Below are positions 47,680-56,904 of a stretch of 64,000 bases of DNA, piece by piece. The DNA lies in the NCBI RefSeq assembly GCF_018614955.1, contig NZ_JAGGNV010000027.1, positions 62,001-126,000 on the forward strand, in the 5' to 3' direction. The position numbers and the translations under genes are program-made. Each line of letters opens with the position of its first letter. The stretch's first letter is position 1. A model generated the notes under the pieces. That model made no database searches and was not told where the DNA came from. It worked only from the letters and a program-made list of their open reading frames with translations. Source of the DNA: Variovorax paradoxus (lineage in GTDB: Bacteria > Pseudomonadota > Gammaproteobacteria > Burkholderiales > Burkholderiaceae_C).

Positions 47680-48837
47680 ATGAATGCACTCGAAGGCCTC
47701 AAGGTCCTGGAGCTCGGCCAGCTCATCGCCGGGCCCTTCGCCGGCAAGACATTGGCCGAATTCGGCGCCGACGTGATCAAGGTCGAGCCGGCCGGCGTCG
47801 GCGATCCGCTGCGCAAATGGCGCATGCTGCGCGACGGCAGCTCGGTGTGGTGGGAAGTGCAGTCGCGCAACAAGCGCTCGGTGTGCCTGGACCTGCGCAG
47901 CGAAGAGGGGCAGGAAGCGGCCCGCGCGCTCGCGCTCGAAGCCGACGTGCTGATCGAGAACTTCAAGCCGGGCACCCTGGAAGGCTGGGGCCTCGGCTGG
48001 GAGCAGCTGCATGCGCTCAACCCGCGCCTCATCATGCTGCGCATCTCGGGCTACGGCCAGACCGGCCCCTACCGCGACAAGCCCGGCTTCGGCGTGCTCG
48101 GCGAATCGATGGGCGGGCTGCGCTACTTGAGCGGCGAACCGGGCCGCGTGCCGGTGCGTGTGGGCATCTCGCTCGGCGACACGCTCGCGGCGCTGCACGG
48201 CGTGATCGGCGTGCTGACCGCGCTGCACCACCGCACGGCGCACGGCGGCGAGGGCCAGTTCATCGACGTGGCGCTCTACGAGTCGGTGTTCAACGTGATG
48301 GAAAGCCTGCTGCCCGAGTACGACGCCTTCGGTGCCGTGCGCGAACGCGCCGGCAGCGCGCTGCCCGGCATTGCGCCGACCAACGCCTACCGCTGCAACG
48401 ACGGCCACTACGTGCTGGTGGCCGGCAACGGCGACAGCATCTTCCGCCGCCTGATGCGCGCCATCGGCCGGCCGGATCTCGAGGAAGACCCGGCCCTGCG
48501 CCACAACGATGGCCGCGTGCAGCACGCCGAGGCGCTCGATGCCGCGATCGAGGCCTGGACCCGCCAGCGCAGCCGCGACGAGGCGCTGGCCGCGCTCGAT
48601 GCGGCCGGCGTGCCGGTCGGGCGCATCTACTCGGTGGCCGATATCGCGACCGATCCGCAGTACCTGGCGCGCGAGATGATCGTCGAGGCCCCCACCTCCG
48701 ACGGCCGCACGCTCAAGGTGCCGGGCGTGGTGCCCAAGCTCAGCGCCACGCCGGGCCGCATCGCGCACCCTGCGCCGCGGCTCGGCGAACACGACGACGA
48801 CCTGCGCTCGGGCGGCTGGCCCGCGCGTTCACGCTGA
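47680..48837 (+). CDS. CaiB/BaiF family CoA-transferase
   Basis: A 385-aa class III CoA-transferase: GLKVLELGQLIAGPFAGKTL, ADVIKVEPAG, catalytic D167 (GISLGDTLAALHG). First gene of a four-gene operon with an HMG-CoA-lyase-like protein, a VOC protein and a Bug importer. It probably makes the CoA ester that the lyase then cleaves. ATG 47680 gives the conserved start. Confidence 0.93.
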   Translation: MNALEGLKVLELGQLIAGPFAGKTLAEFGADVIKVEPAGVGDPLRKWRMLRDGSSVWWEVQSRNKRSVCLDLRSEEGQEAARALALEADVLIENFKPGTLEGWGLGWEQLHALNPRLIMLRISGYGQTGPYRDKPGFGVLGESMGGLRYLSGEPGRVPVRVGISLGDTLAALHGVIGVLTALHHRTAHGGEGQFIDVALYESVFNVMESLLPEYDAFGAVRERAGSALPGIAPTNAYRCNDGHYVLVAGNGDSIFRRLMRAIGRPDLEEDPALRHNDGRVQHAEALDAAIEAWTRQRSRDEALAALDAAGVPVGRIYSVADIATDPQYLAREMIVEAPTSDGRTLKVPGVVPKLSATPGRIAHPAPRLGEHDDDLRSGGWPARSR

Positions 48838-48853
48838 AGGAGCAAGAAACGCC

Positions 48854-49834
48854 ATGAACACCGGCAACGGCACGCGCATCCTCGTCAACGAGGTCGCCAC
48901 GCGCGACGGCTTCCAGATGGAGGGCCGCTTCATTCCCACCGAAGACAAGATCGCGCTGGTCGATCGGCTCAGCGGCCTCGGCTACGCGAAGATTGAGGTC
49001 ACTTCCTTCGCTTCGCCCAAGGCCATTCCCACACTGCGCGACGGCGAGGAAGTGATGATGCGTATCGCGCGCCGGCCCGGCGTGATCTACACCGCGCTGG
49101 TGCCCAATCTGCGCGGCGCCGAGCGCGCACTCGACAGCCAGGTCGACGAGTTCAACATCGTCATGTCGGCCAGCGAGAGCCACAACCTCAGCAACTTGCG
49201 CATGACGCGCGAGCAGTCCTTCTCGCAGCTGTCCGAAGTGATCGCGCTGGCGCGCCAGGCCGCGGTGCCGGTCAATGTGTCGCTGTCCTGCGTGTTCGGC
49301 TGCCCAATGGAGGGCGAGGTGGCGATTTCCACCGTGCTGGGCTGGATCGAACGCTTCGCGGCCCTGGAGGTGCGCGGCATCACCTTGTGCGACACGACCG
49401 GCATGGCTTATCCCACCCAGGTGCAGGCGGTCTGCGCGGCGGCGCTCGAACGCCATCCGGCGCTGGACTTCACCGCCCACTTCCACAACACGCGCGGCAT
49501 GGGCCTCGTCAACACCGTCTCCGCGGTCGAGGCCGGCATCCGTCGCCTCGACATGTCGCTTGGCGGCATCGGCGGCTGTCCCTATGCGCCGGGTGCGACC
49601 GGCAATGTCGCGACCGAGGACGTGGTCCACATGCTGCAGTGCATGGGCTACGACGCCGGCATGGACCTCGAAGGCCTGATCGGCGCCGCCGCGCAGCTCG
49701 AAGCGCTGGTGCAGCACGAGCTCCCGAGCCAGGTGTCGCGCGCCGGCCATCGCTTGACGCGGCACGCACCGCCGGCGGATTTCGACGACATCGTCGCCCG
49801 CGCGAAGGCGCGCGAAGAAAAGGAGCAAGCATGA
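48854..49834 (+). CDS. HMG-CoA lyase-like protein (DRE-TIM family)
   Basis: A 326-aa pyruvate-carboxyltransferase-fold lyase: NEVATRDGFQMEG carries the DRE-type catalytic Arg-Asp, then TSFASPKAIP, SCVFGCPMEGEV and the metal histidines in TAHFHNTRGMG, followed by GGIGGCPYAPGATGN with the active-site cysteine. It cleaves HMG-CoA or an analogue to acetyl-CoA plus a keto acid. In this operon the substrate is likely the CoA ester formed by the upstream CaiB-type enzyme, not necessarily the leucine-pathway HMG-CoA. Overlaps the VOC gene by 4 nt. Confidence 0.92.
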   Translation: MNTGNGTRILVNEVATRDGFQMEGRFIPTEDKIALVDRLSGLGYAKIEVTSFASPKAIPTLRDGEEVMMRIARRPGVIYTALVPNLRGAERALDSQVDEFNIVMSASESHNLSNLRMTREQSFSQLSEVIALARQAAVPVNVSLSCVFGCPMEGEVAISTVLGWIERFAALEVRGITLCDTTGMAYPTQVQAVCAAALERHPALDFTAHFHNTRGMGLVNTVSAVEAGIRRLDMSLGGIGGCPYAPGATGNVATEDVVHMLQCMGYDAGMDLEGLIGAAAQLEALVQHELPSQVSRAGHRLTRHAPPADFDDIVARAKAREEKEQA

Positions 49835-50211
49835 TCGACCATCTGGACCACCTGGTGCTCACCACCGCCGACGAGGAAGCCTGCGTGCGCTTCTATGTCG
49901 AGGTGCTGGGCATGTCGCTCGAGACCTTCGGCGGCGGCCGCAAGGCCTTCCGCTTCGGCAACCAGAAGATCAACCTTCACCTCAAGGGCCACGAGTTCGA
50001 GCCCAAGGCAGAGGTGCCGATGCCGGGTGCGCTGGACCTGTGCTTCATCGCCGCCGTGCCGCTCGACGAGGTCATCGCGCGCCTGAACGAGAAGCAGGTG
50101 CCGATCATCGAAGGGCCGGTCTTTCGCACCGGCGCCACCTCGCGCATCCGCTCGGTCTACATGCGCGACCCCGACCTGAATCTCATCGAGATCTCGGAGC
50201 TCGCGCCCTGA
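49831..50211 (+). CDS. VOC-family (glyoxalase/dioxygenase-like) protein
   Basis: A 126-aa protein with two VOC beta-alpha-beta-beta-beta units: DHLVLTTADEEACVRFYVEVLGM and DLCFIAAVPLDEVIARL, ending YMRDPDLNLIEISE. Metal ligands H8 and the late glutamate (LIEIS) are in place. It resembles the virulence-associated/glyoxalase-like group; the activity is not predictable. Translation is coupled to the lyase by ATGA. Confidence 0.9.
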   Translation: MIDHLDHLVLTTADEEACVRFYVEVLGMSLETFGGGRKAFRFGNQKINLHLKGHEFEPKAEVPMPGALDLCFIAAVPLDEVIARLNEKQVPIIEGPVFRTGATSRIRSVYMRDPDLNLIEISELAP

Positions 50212-50259
50212 AGGGCCGAGCGCCCGCGACAGCTTTTCCACACACGACAGGAGACACAT

Positions 50260-51228
50260 ATGAAACCCGTTCGCTGCCTTCTCGCGGCCTGCCTTGCGCT
50301 GGCCGCCGCCGCATCGCACGCCGACACCTTTCCCTCGAAGCCGATCACCATGATCGTGCCGACGGCGCCGGCCGGCTCCACCGACATCATGGCGCGCATG
50401 GTCGCCGATCCGCTGCAGCGCGCGCTGGGCCAGGCGGTGGTGGTCGACAACAAGCCGGGCGCCAGCGGCAACATCGGCACCGAGGCCGTGGCCCGCGCCA
50501 CGCCCGACGGCTACACGCTCCTGATGCAGTACTCCGGCTACCACGTCGGCAATCCGGCGCTGTTCCAGCAGATCAAGTGGAGCCCGACCAAGGACTTCGT
50601 TCCGGTCGCGCTGGTGATGCGCGCGCCGCACGTGGTGGCCGTCAGCGGCAAACTGCCGGTGAACTCGATGAAGGAACTGGTCGAGTACGGCAAGAAGAAG
50701 GGCGACGGCGGGCTCAACTATGCGTCGTCCGGCAACGGCTCGATCCAGCACATCGCGGGCGAACTCCTCTCGCGCCAGGCCAAGCAGCCGATGACCCACG
50801 TGCCCTACAAGGGTTCGGGCCCGGCGATCAACGACCTGATCGCGGGCAACGTCGACATGTTCATCACCACGCCGCCTTCGGTCATCAGCCACATCGCGAG
50901 CGGCAAGCTCAAGGCGCTGGCCTATACCGGCAGCAAGCGGCACCCGTCGATGCCCAATGTGCCGACCTCGGCCGAGGCGGGCTTCCCGGGCTACGAGGTG
51001 GAGTCGTGGTTCGCGGTCTTCGCGCCGGCGAAGACGCCGCCCGAGATCGTCGCCAGGCTCAGCGCCGAGATCCGCAAGATCGTGGAGAGCGAGAGCTTCC
51101 GCAAGAAGGTCGACGACCAGGGCGCCTTCGCGGTCTACATGGACCCGCCAGCGCTCGGCAAGTTCGTCGACCAGGAACTGGCCCTGTGGTCGAAGGTGAT
51201 CAAGGCAGCGGACATCAAGGCGGACTGA
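50260..51228 (+). CDS. Bug-family solute-binding protein
   Basis: A 322-aa TTT receptor: signal peptide to ~25 (AAASHA), [41 protein letters not shown] precedes the ATG. Last gene of the CaiB-HMGL-VOC operon; presumably imports its substrate. Its last 14 bp overlap the end of the convergent LysR gene. Confidence 0.93.
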   Translation: MKPVRCLLAACLALAAAASHADTFPSKPITMIVPTAPAGSTDIMARMVADPLQRALGQAVVVDNKPGASGNIGTEAVARATPDGYTLLMQYSGYHVGNPALFQQIKWSPTKDFVPVALVMRAPHVVAVSGKLPVNSMKELVEYGKKKGDGGLNYASSGNGSIQHIAGELLSRQAKQPMTHVPYKGSGPAINDLIAGNVDMFITTPPSVISHIASGKLKALAYTGSKRHPSMPNVPTSAEAGFPGYEVESWFAVFAPAKTPPEIVARLSAEIRKIVESESFRKKVDDQGAFAVYMDPPALGKFVDQELALWSKVIKAADIKAD

Positions 51229-52204
51229 GCGGCCCCTCCCGCGGGTACGACTTCCGTCCCGCCGCCTCCGCGGACCGAAGCTCCTTCGCAGTCAGGACGT
51301 AGGCCGGGTTGTTCAGCAGGCGGCGAACCGCCAGGTCGATAAAGGCCCTGGCGCGAGCAGGCTGGGCGGTGCGGCTTCCGTAGTAGATGAAGGTGCTGGA
51401 CCTGTCTGCCACGTGCGCAGTCAGCAGCGGCACCAGGCGTCCCGCGCGAATGTGCGGTGCAGCGGCGACGCCGGTCAAGAGCCCGAGGACATGCCCGGCC
51501 AGCACGGCTTCGGTCTCCAGGACTTCATCGTTGACGCACAACGCAGGCACCACATGGTGCTCGACGATGCTGTCTTCCACCTTGACGTACCAGGGCATGA
51601 GCGTGCCGGTGCGAGGACGGCGAAACACGCTGCAGCGGTGAGCGGCGAGCGCGTTCAGGTTGCCTGGAGCTCCATGGCGGACAAGGTAGGCCGGCGCCGC
51701 GCAGATGATGAGCTGCAGCGGAAACAGCCTGCGCGCGACGACGCCCTCGGCCGGCGACGGCCCCACTCGAAAGCCCACGTCGACACGGTCATCCACCCAG
51801 TTGCCGATCCGGTCGTCCAGTTGCACATCGGGTTGCACTTCCGGATACAGCCCGCAGAACTCGTCGAGCACGGACCACAGCACGGGCGCGAAGACCGAAT
51901 GCGGCCCGACGATGCGCAGCGGCCCGGCGAACTCGTCCTTGGCCAGGCGCGCCATGTGAAGCGCGCGCTGCAGTCCCATCAGCGCAGGCTGCGCGGCTTC
52001 GAGGAACTGCCGGCCCTCGTCGGTGAGCGACAGGCTGCGCGTGGTGCGGTGGAACAGCCGTACGCCGAGGTGCTGCTCCAGCTGCGCCAAGGCCTGGCTC
52101 GCCGCCTGCGGCGTCATCCCCTGCGCAGCGGCAGCCTGGCGCAAGCTGCCGAGCTCGGCGGCCTTGGCAAAGGTCGCGATGGAACGCAATTCGTTGATCG
52201 GCAT
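51215..52204 (-). CDS. LysR-family regulator of the Pao-type locus
   Basis: A 329-aa LTTR of the CrgA/DmlR-like subgroup: wHTH at ~1-60 (FAKAAELGSLRQAAAAQGMTP, FHRTTRSLSLTDEG). ATG 52204 is used because AAAGGG lies six bases upstream; ATG 52222 would add six residues. Divergent from the molybdenum oxidoreductase operon, its likely target. Confidence 0.92.
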   Translation of the reverse strand: MPINELRSIATFAKAAELGSLRQAAAAQGMTPQAASQALAQLEQHLGVRLFHRTTRSLSLTDEGRQFLEAAQPALMGLQRALHMARLAKDEFAGPLRIVGPHSVFAPVLWSVLDEFCGLYPEVQPDVQLDDRIGNWVDDRVDVGFRVGPSPAEGVVARRLFPLQLIICAAPAYLVRHGAPGNLNALAAHRCSVFRRPRTGTLMPWYVKVEDSIVEHHVVPALCVNDEVLETEAVLAGHVLGLLTGVAAAPHIRAGRLVPLLTAHVADRSSTFIYYGSRTAQPARARAFIDLAVRRLLNNPAYVLTAKELRSAEAAGRKSYPREGPLSPP

Positions 52205-52221
52205 GAGTTGCCCTTTCTTCA

Positions 52222-52232
52222 TTGATTATCAA
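52222..52232. promoter_or_regulatory. Candidate LysR operator TTGAT-T-ATCAA
   Basis: Perfect 5-bp inverted repeat around one base, 18 bp from the LysR start, in the 117-bp divergent region before paoA. Short but well placed for autoregulation and control of the oxidoreductase operon. Confidence 0.4.
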
Positions 52233-52321
52233 CAGCAACTTGCCAGTCCTTCAAGGTTGCACGGTCTATTCGGCGCCGGGGCACCGACCTAAAGTCCTTT
52301 GATCAAGGAGCGATACCGACG

Positions 52322-52963
52322 ATGAAAACCCCCGATGAGTTCACGATTTCCCGGCGCGGCCTGCTGAAGGCCGGTGCGGCGACCGCATCGGTCCCGGCGA
52401 TCGGCGCAGCCGCGGTCGCCGCCGCGCCCACGCGCGCAGCCAGCGGGCCGGGCTCTTCGACCGTGACGCTGCGCGTCAACGGCAAGACGCACCGTCTCGT
52501 GCTGGACACCCGCACGACATTGCTCGACGCATTGCGTGAGGACCTTCATCTGACCGGAACCAAGAAGGGCTGCGACCATGGCCAGTGCGGCGCCTGCACG
52601 GTGATGGTCGACGGCCGCCGCATCAACTCGTGCCTGACGCTCGCCGTGATGCACGAAGGCGCCAAGGTGACCACGATCGAAGGCCTCGGCACGCCGGGCA
52701 AGCTGCACCCGATGCAGGCGGCCTTCGTCAAGCACGACGGCTTCCAGTGCGGCTACTGCACGCCGGGGCAGATCTGCTCGGCCGTGGGCATGCTGGATGA
52801 GATCGCCCAAGGCATACCGAGCCACGTCACCGCCGACCTGGCGGCCACGCCGCAGCGCACGACCGTCGAGTTCCGCGAGCGCATGAGCGGCAACATCTGC
52901 CGCTGCGGCGCCTACAGCAACATCGTCGAAGCGATCACCGAGGTGGCGGGGGTGAAAGCATGA
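52322..52963 (+). CDS. paoA: Molybdenum aldehyde oxidoreductase, 2Fe-2S subunit (PaoA-like, Tat-exported)
   Basis: A 213-aa iron-sulfur subunit. The Tat signal is SRRGLLKAG with R11-R12 followed by an alanine-rich h-region to ~residue 40, so the complex is periplasmic. Plant-type cluster cysteines C84, C89, C92, C104 and second cluster C143, C146, C193, C195 are all present. It passes electrons between molybdenum and FAD in PaoABC, which oxidises a wide range of aldehydes in E. coli. First gene of the operon, ATGA overlap with the next. Confidence 0.93.
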   Translation: MKTPDEFTISRRGLLKAGAATASVPAIGAAAVAAAPTRAASGPGSSTVTLRVNGKTHRLVLDTRTTLLDALREDLHLTGTKKGCDHGQCGACTVMVDGRRINSCLTLAVMHEGAKVTTIEGLGTPGKLHPMQAAFVKHDGFQCGYCTPGQICSAVGMLDEIAQGIPSHVTADLAATPQRTTVEFRERMSGNICRCGAYSNIVEAITEVAGVKA

Positions 52964-53910
52964 GGGCCTTCAGCTACGAACGCGTGAGCTCGCCGGCGCA
53001 GGCGGTGGCCGCGGCGGCGCGCGCACCCGGCGCGCGCTTCATTGCCGGCGGCACCAACCTGCTCGATTTGATGAAGCTGGAGATCGAGACGCCCGGTCAT
53101 CTGATCGACGTCAACGGCCTCGGCTTCGACAAGATCGAGCGCACGCCGGACGGCGGCCTGCGCATCGGCGCGCTGGTGCGCAACACCGACTTGGCTGCGG
53201 ACGTCCGGGTGCGGCGCGACTACGGCCTGCTGTCACGCGCATTGCTCGCCGGCGCTTCGGCCCAGTTGCGCAACAAGGCGACCACCGCAGGCAATCTGCT
53301 GCAGAGAACGCGCTGCCCCTATTTCTACGACACGAACCAGGCATGCAACAAGCGCCAGCCGGGCAGCGGCTGCGCGGCGATCGGCGGGTTCAGCCGGCAG
53401 CATGCGGTGGTGGGCGCGAGCGATGCATGCATCGCGACGCACCCCAGCGACATGGCCGTCGCCATGCGCGCGCTCGATGCAGGCGTCGAGACGATGCGCC
53501 CCGACGGCTCGCGCCGGACCATCCCGATCGCCGACTTCCACAAGCTTCCCGGCGCCACGCCGCAGGTCGAGACGGAGCTCACGCCGGGCGAGCTGATCAC
53601 GTCGGTGAAGTTGCCGAGCCCGGTGGGCGGCAAACACGTCTATCACAAGGTCCGCGACCGCGCGTCCTATGCGTTTGCGCTGGTGTCGGTCGCGGCCATC
53701 GTGCAGCGCGACGGCTCCGGCCGCGTGGCGCTGGGCGGCGTTGCGCACAAGCCCTGGCGTGTCGAAGCGGCAGAACGCGAGCTGCCGCGCGGCGCCAAGG
53801 CCGCGACTGCCGCGCTGCTCGCCGACGCCAGGCCGACCGAGCAGAACGCCTTCAAGGTGACGCTGGTCGAGCGCACGCTCGATGCCGTGCTGACGGATGC
53901 GAGGAGCTGA
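52960..53910 (+). CDS. paoB: Molybdenum aldehyde oxidoreductase, FAD subunit (PaoB-like)
   Basis: A 316-aa CoxM/XdhB-type FAD subunit: [16 protein letters not shown] binds [24 protein letters not shown] the second loop. C119, C129, C138 and C157 match the extra [4Fe-4S] site typical of PaoB and absent from ordinary xanthine dehydrogenase subunits. No signal peptide: expected to be exported by hitch-hiking with the PaoA-like subunit. Confidence 0.93.
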   Translation: MRAFSYERVSSPAQAVAAAARAPGARFIAGGTNLLDLMKLEIETPGHLIDVNGLGFDKIERTPDGGLRIGALVRNTDLAADVRVRRDYGLLSRALLAGASAQLRNKATTAGNLLQRTRCPYFYDTNQACNKRQPGSGCAAIGGFSRQHAVVGASDACIATHPSDMAVAMRALDAGVETMRPDGSRRTIPIADFHKLPGATPQVETELTPGELITSVKLPSPVGGKHVYHKVRDRASYAFALVSVAAIVQRDGSGRVALGGVAHKPWRVEAAERELPRGAKAATAALLADARPTEQNAFKVTLVERTLDAVLTDARS

Positions 53911-53913
53911 GCG

Positions 53914-56124
53914 ATGAAGTTCGACACACCCGCCACCACGAACCCGATCGACCAGCTCAAGGTCGTCGGCAAGCCCGTCGACCGGATCGATGGCCGCCTG
54001 AAGACGACCGGCACCGCGCGCTATGCCTACGAACGGCACGATGTCGCTCCGAACCAGGCCTATGGCTACGTGATCGGCTCGGCAATCGCCAAGGGCCGGA
54101 TCGCCTCGATCGACCTCGGCCGCGCCAAGGCCGCGCCCGGCGTGCTCGCCATCGTCACGGCGGACAACGCCGGCAAGCTCGGCAAGGGCAGCTTCAACAC
54201 CGCCAAGCTGCTCGGCGGTCCCGAGATCGACCACTACCACCAGGCGGTCGCGCTGGTGGTCGCAGAGGCCTTCGAGCAGGCGCGAGCCGCAGCACAGCTG
54301 GTTCGCGTCGACTACGTCAAAGCGCAAGGATCGTTCGAGCTCGCGGCCGTCAAGGACGCCGCGGCCAAGCCCCCGCGCATCACCGCCGGTGCGCCGGACA
54401 CCGCCGTCGGCGACTTCGCAGGCGCCTTCGCCGCCGCGCCGGTCCAGCTGGACCAGAGCTACACCACGCCCGACGAGGCGCACGCGATGATGGAGCCGCC
54501 TGCGTCGATCGCGGCCTGGAACGGGGACAAGCTCACCCTCTGGACCTCGAACCAGATGATCGACTGGGGCGCGAGCGAGATGGCGAAGACGCTCGGCATC
54601 GACAAGTCGAACGTCCGCCTCATCTCGCCCTTCATCGGCGGCGGCTTCGGCGGCAAGCTGTTCCTGCGCGCCGACGCGCTGCTGGCGGCGCTCGGTGCGC
54701 GGGCCGCGAGGCGGCCGGTGAAGGTCGCGCTGACGCGGCCCCTGATGTTCAACAACACGACGCACCGGCCCGCGACGATCCAGCGCATTCGCATCGGCGC
54801 GACGCGCGACGGCAGGATCACCGCCATCGGCCACCAGAGCTGGTCGGGCGATCTGCCGAACGGCAAGCCCGACGGCGCGGTACACCAGACCCGCCTGCTC
54901 TATGCAGGCGCCAATCGCATGACGGCCACGCGGCTCGCGGTGCTCGATCTGCCCGAAGGCAACGCGATGCGCGCCCCGGGCGAGGCCACGGGCATGATGG
55001 CGCTGGAGATCGCGGTCGATGAAATGGCCGAGAAGCTCGGACTCGACCCCGTCGAGTTCCGCATCCGCAACGACACCCAGGTCGATCCCGAGAATCCCGA
55101 GCGGCCCTTCTCGCAGCGCCGGCTGATCGAATGCCTGCGCACCGGCGCGGAGCGCTTCGGATGGAGCCAGCGCGATCCGCAGCCGGGCAAGAGGCGCGAA
55201 GGGCGCTGGCTGATCGGCATGGGCATTGCCGCGGCGTTCCGCGGCAACCAGGTCACCAAGTCGGCCGCGCGCGTGCGGCTCGACCGGCGCGGCGTCGTGA
55301 CGGTCGAGACCGACATGACCGACATCGGCACGGGCAGCTACACGATCATCGCGCAGACCGCGGCGGAGATGATGGGGGTGCCGCTCGACAAGGTGGTCGT
55401 GCGGCTCGGCGATTCGAGCTTTCCGGTGTCCGCGGGCTCCGGCGGGCAATGGGGCGCCAACTGCTCCACCTCCGGTGTCTATGCCGCCTGCGTCAAGCTG
55501 CGCGAGGCCGTGGCGCAGCGCGCGGGTCTGCCGGCGGACGGTGCGTCCTTCGCAGACGGCATGGTGCGTGCGGGCGGACGCAGCGTGCCGCTCGCCGAGG
55601 CCGCGGGCGAGAACGGGCTCGTGGCCGAGGACACGATCGAATTCGGCGACCTCGACAAGAAGTACCGGCAGTCGACCTTCGGCGCGCACTTCGTCGAAGT
55701 CGCCGTCGATGCCGCGACGGGAGAGACCCGCGTGCGGCGCATGCTCGCCGTGTGCGCCGCCGGCCGCATCCTGAATCCGAAGACCGCGCGCAGCCAGGTC
55801 ATCGGCGCGATGACCATGGGCGTCGGCGCCGCGCTGATGGAGGACCTCGTGATCGACAAGCGCGAGGGCTTCTTCGTCAACCACGATCTGGCCGGCTATG
55901 AGGTTCCGGTCCACGCCGACATTCCTCATCAGGAGGTGATCTTCCTCGACGAGACCGATCCGATCTCGTCGCCGATGAAGGCCAAGGGCGTCGCCGAGCT
56001 CGGCATCTGCGGGGTGGCTGCGGCCGTCGCCAACGCGGTCTACAACGCGACCGGCGTGCGTGTGCGCGACTATCCGGTCACGCTCGACAAGCTGCTCGAA
56101 CGCATGCCTTCCCTGTCTACCTGA
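53914..56124 (+). CDS. paoC: Molybdenum aldehyde oxidoreductase, catalytic subunit (PaoC-like)
   Basis: A 736-aa molybdopterin-cytosine-dinucleotide subunit. GGGFGGK binds the cofactor, the catalytic glutamate is E695 (KGVAELG), and the N-terminal domain is [17 protein letters not shown]. Length equals PaoC (~730 aa) and is shorter than xanthine dehydrogenase large subunits. It oxidises aldehydes to acids in the periplasm. Starts 3 bp after paoB. The PaoD/XdhC-type maturation partner is not adjacent; the xdhC gene at 27.9 kb is the only one in the window. Confidence 0.94.
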   Translation: MKFDTPATTNPIDQLKVVGKPVDRIDGRLKTTGTARYAYERHDVAPNQAYGYVIGSAIAKGRIASIDLGRAKAAPGVLAIVTADNAGKLGKGSFNTAKLLGGPEIDHYHQAVALVVAEAFEQARAAAQLVRVDYVKAQGSFELAAVKDAAAKPPRITAGAPDTAVGDFAGAFAAAPVQLDQSYTTPDEAHAMMEPPASIAAWNGDKLTLWTSNQMIDWGASEMAKTLGIDKSNVRLISPFIGGGFGGKLFLRADALLAALGARAARRPVKVALTRPLMFNNTTHRPATIQRIRIGATRDGRITAIGHQSWSGDLPNGKPDGAVHQTRLLYAGANRMTATRLAVLDLPEGNAMRAPGEATGMMALEIAVDEMAEKLGLDPVEFRIRNDTQVDPENPERPFSQRRLIECLRTGAERFGWSQRDPQPGKRREGRWLIGMGIAAAFRGNQVTKSAARVRLDRRGVVTVETDMTDIGTGSYTIIAQTAAEMMGVPLDKVVVRLGDSSFPVSAGSGGQWGANCSTSGVYAACVKLREAVAQRAGLPADGASFADGMVRAGGRSVPLAEAAGENGLVAEDTIEFGDLDKKYRQSTFGAHFVEVAVDAATGETRVRRMLAVCAAGRILNPKTARSQVIGAMTMGVGAALMEDLVIDKREGFFVNHDLAGYEVPVHADIPHQEVIFLDETDPISSPMKAKGVAELGICGVAAAVANAVYNATGVRVRDYPVTLDKLLERMPSLST

Positions 56125-56146
56125 AATCGCCTCCCAAGGAACACTT

Positions 56147-56620
56147 GTGAAATCTGTCGCGATGACCGCGATCTCCCTTTCCATGGCCGCTTCGGCCCTT
56201 GCGCAGACCGACGCAGGCCTGCAGATCGCACGCAATGGCTCACAGCCGTCCGCCAAGGGGCCGGCCGAATCCTTTACCGGGTCCGTTCGGGTCGATCCGC
56301 TGTTCCAGGCCAAGGCGACGACACGCGCGACCGGCGCGTACGTCACCTTCGAGCCCGGCGCACGCACGGCATGGCACACCCATCCCGTCGGACAGACCTT
56401 GATCGTGACGGCGGGCGCCGGTCGTGTGCAGCGCTGGGGCGACCCGGTGCAGGAGATCCGGCCGGGCGACGTGGTCTGGATTCCGCCGGGCCAGAAGCAC
56501 TGGCATGGCGCATCCCCGACCACCGCCATGACGCACATCGCGATCACGGAGCTGGCGGACGGCAAGGCCGTCGACTGGCTTGAGAAGGTCAGCGACACCC
56601 AGTACGGGAGCCGGCAATGA
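56147..56620 (+). CDS. Exported cupin-domain protein
   Basis: A 157-aa protein: signal peptide at ~1-20 (ending ASALAQ) and a single cupin barrel with metal motif [12 protein letters not shown] and [18 protein letters not shown] 56147 is chosen because AAGGA lies seven bases upstream and the signal peptide starts there. Cupins of this type are often encoded with carboxymuconolactone-decarboxylase-like proteins in quinone or aldehyde stress loci; here the following gene is the broken remains of one. Location periplasmic, activity unknown. Confidence 0.85.
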   Translation: MKSVAMTAISLSMAASALAQTDAGLQIARNGSQPSAKGPAESFTGSVRVDPLFQAKATTRATGAYVTFEPGARTAWHTHPVGQTLIVTAGAGRVQRWGDPVQEIRPGDVVWIPPGQKHWHGASPTTAMTHIAITELADGKAVDWLEKVSDTQYGSRQ

Positions 56621-56654
56621 GCGATCGCCGAGCCCCACGCAAAGGAGAAAAGAT

Positions 56655-56904
56655 TTGAAGAAATCGGTTGCAGGCTCGCTGGCCGGCGTCGCGATGGCGC
56701 TCGCCGGGACGATGATGTCCACGCCAGCCCGGGCGCAAACATCGCCATCGCCCGGCCCGAATGCCCCGGCGCGTCCGGCGCGCGACAACGGGGTGACGCA
56801 AGAGGAGCTGATCGAATCGATCACGCACCTGGCCTTCTAACGCCGGCTGGCCGAGCGCGGTGACCGCGATTTCGGTGGCCAAGGAAGTGTTCCAGAAGAA
56901 ATGA
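56655..56904 (+). pseudogene. Carboxymuconolactone decarboxylase-like protein, deleted and frameshifted
   Basis: TTG 56655 has AAAGGAG eight bases upstream and opens a signal peptide (MALAGTMMSTPARAQ region). The frame then jumps into the last part of a CMD/AhpD-like domain, ARDNGVTQEELIESITHLAF, and stops at 56838-56840. Removing one A at 56839/56840 restores FYAGWPSAVTAISVAKEVFQ, the normal CMD end, whose TGA (56902-56904) overlaps the MFS start. The first half of the CMD domain is also missing. So there is one internal deletion plus a +1 frameshift. A sequencing error could explain only the frameshift. Confidence 0.8.

Noticed and set aside
53233-56748. An 1171-codon minus-strand frame opposite the Pao-like genes
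   Set aside because: Antisense shadow of paoB, paoC and the cupin gene; low-complexity composition and no start signals.
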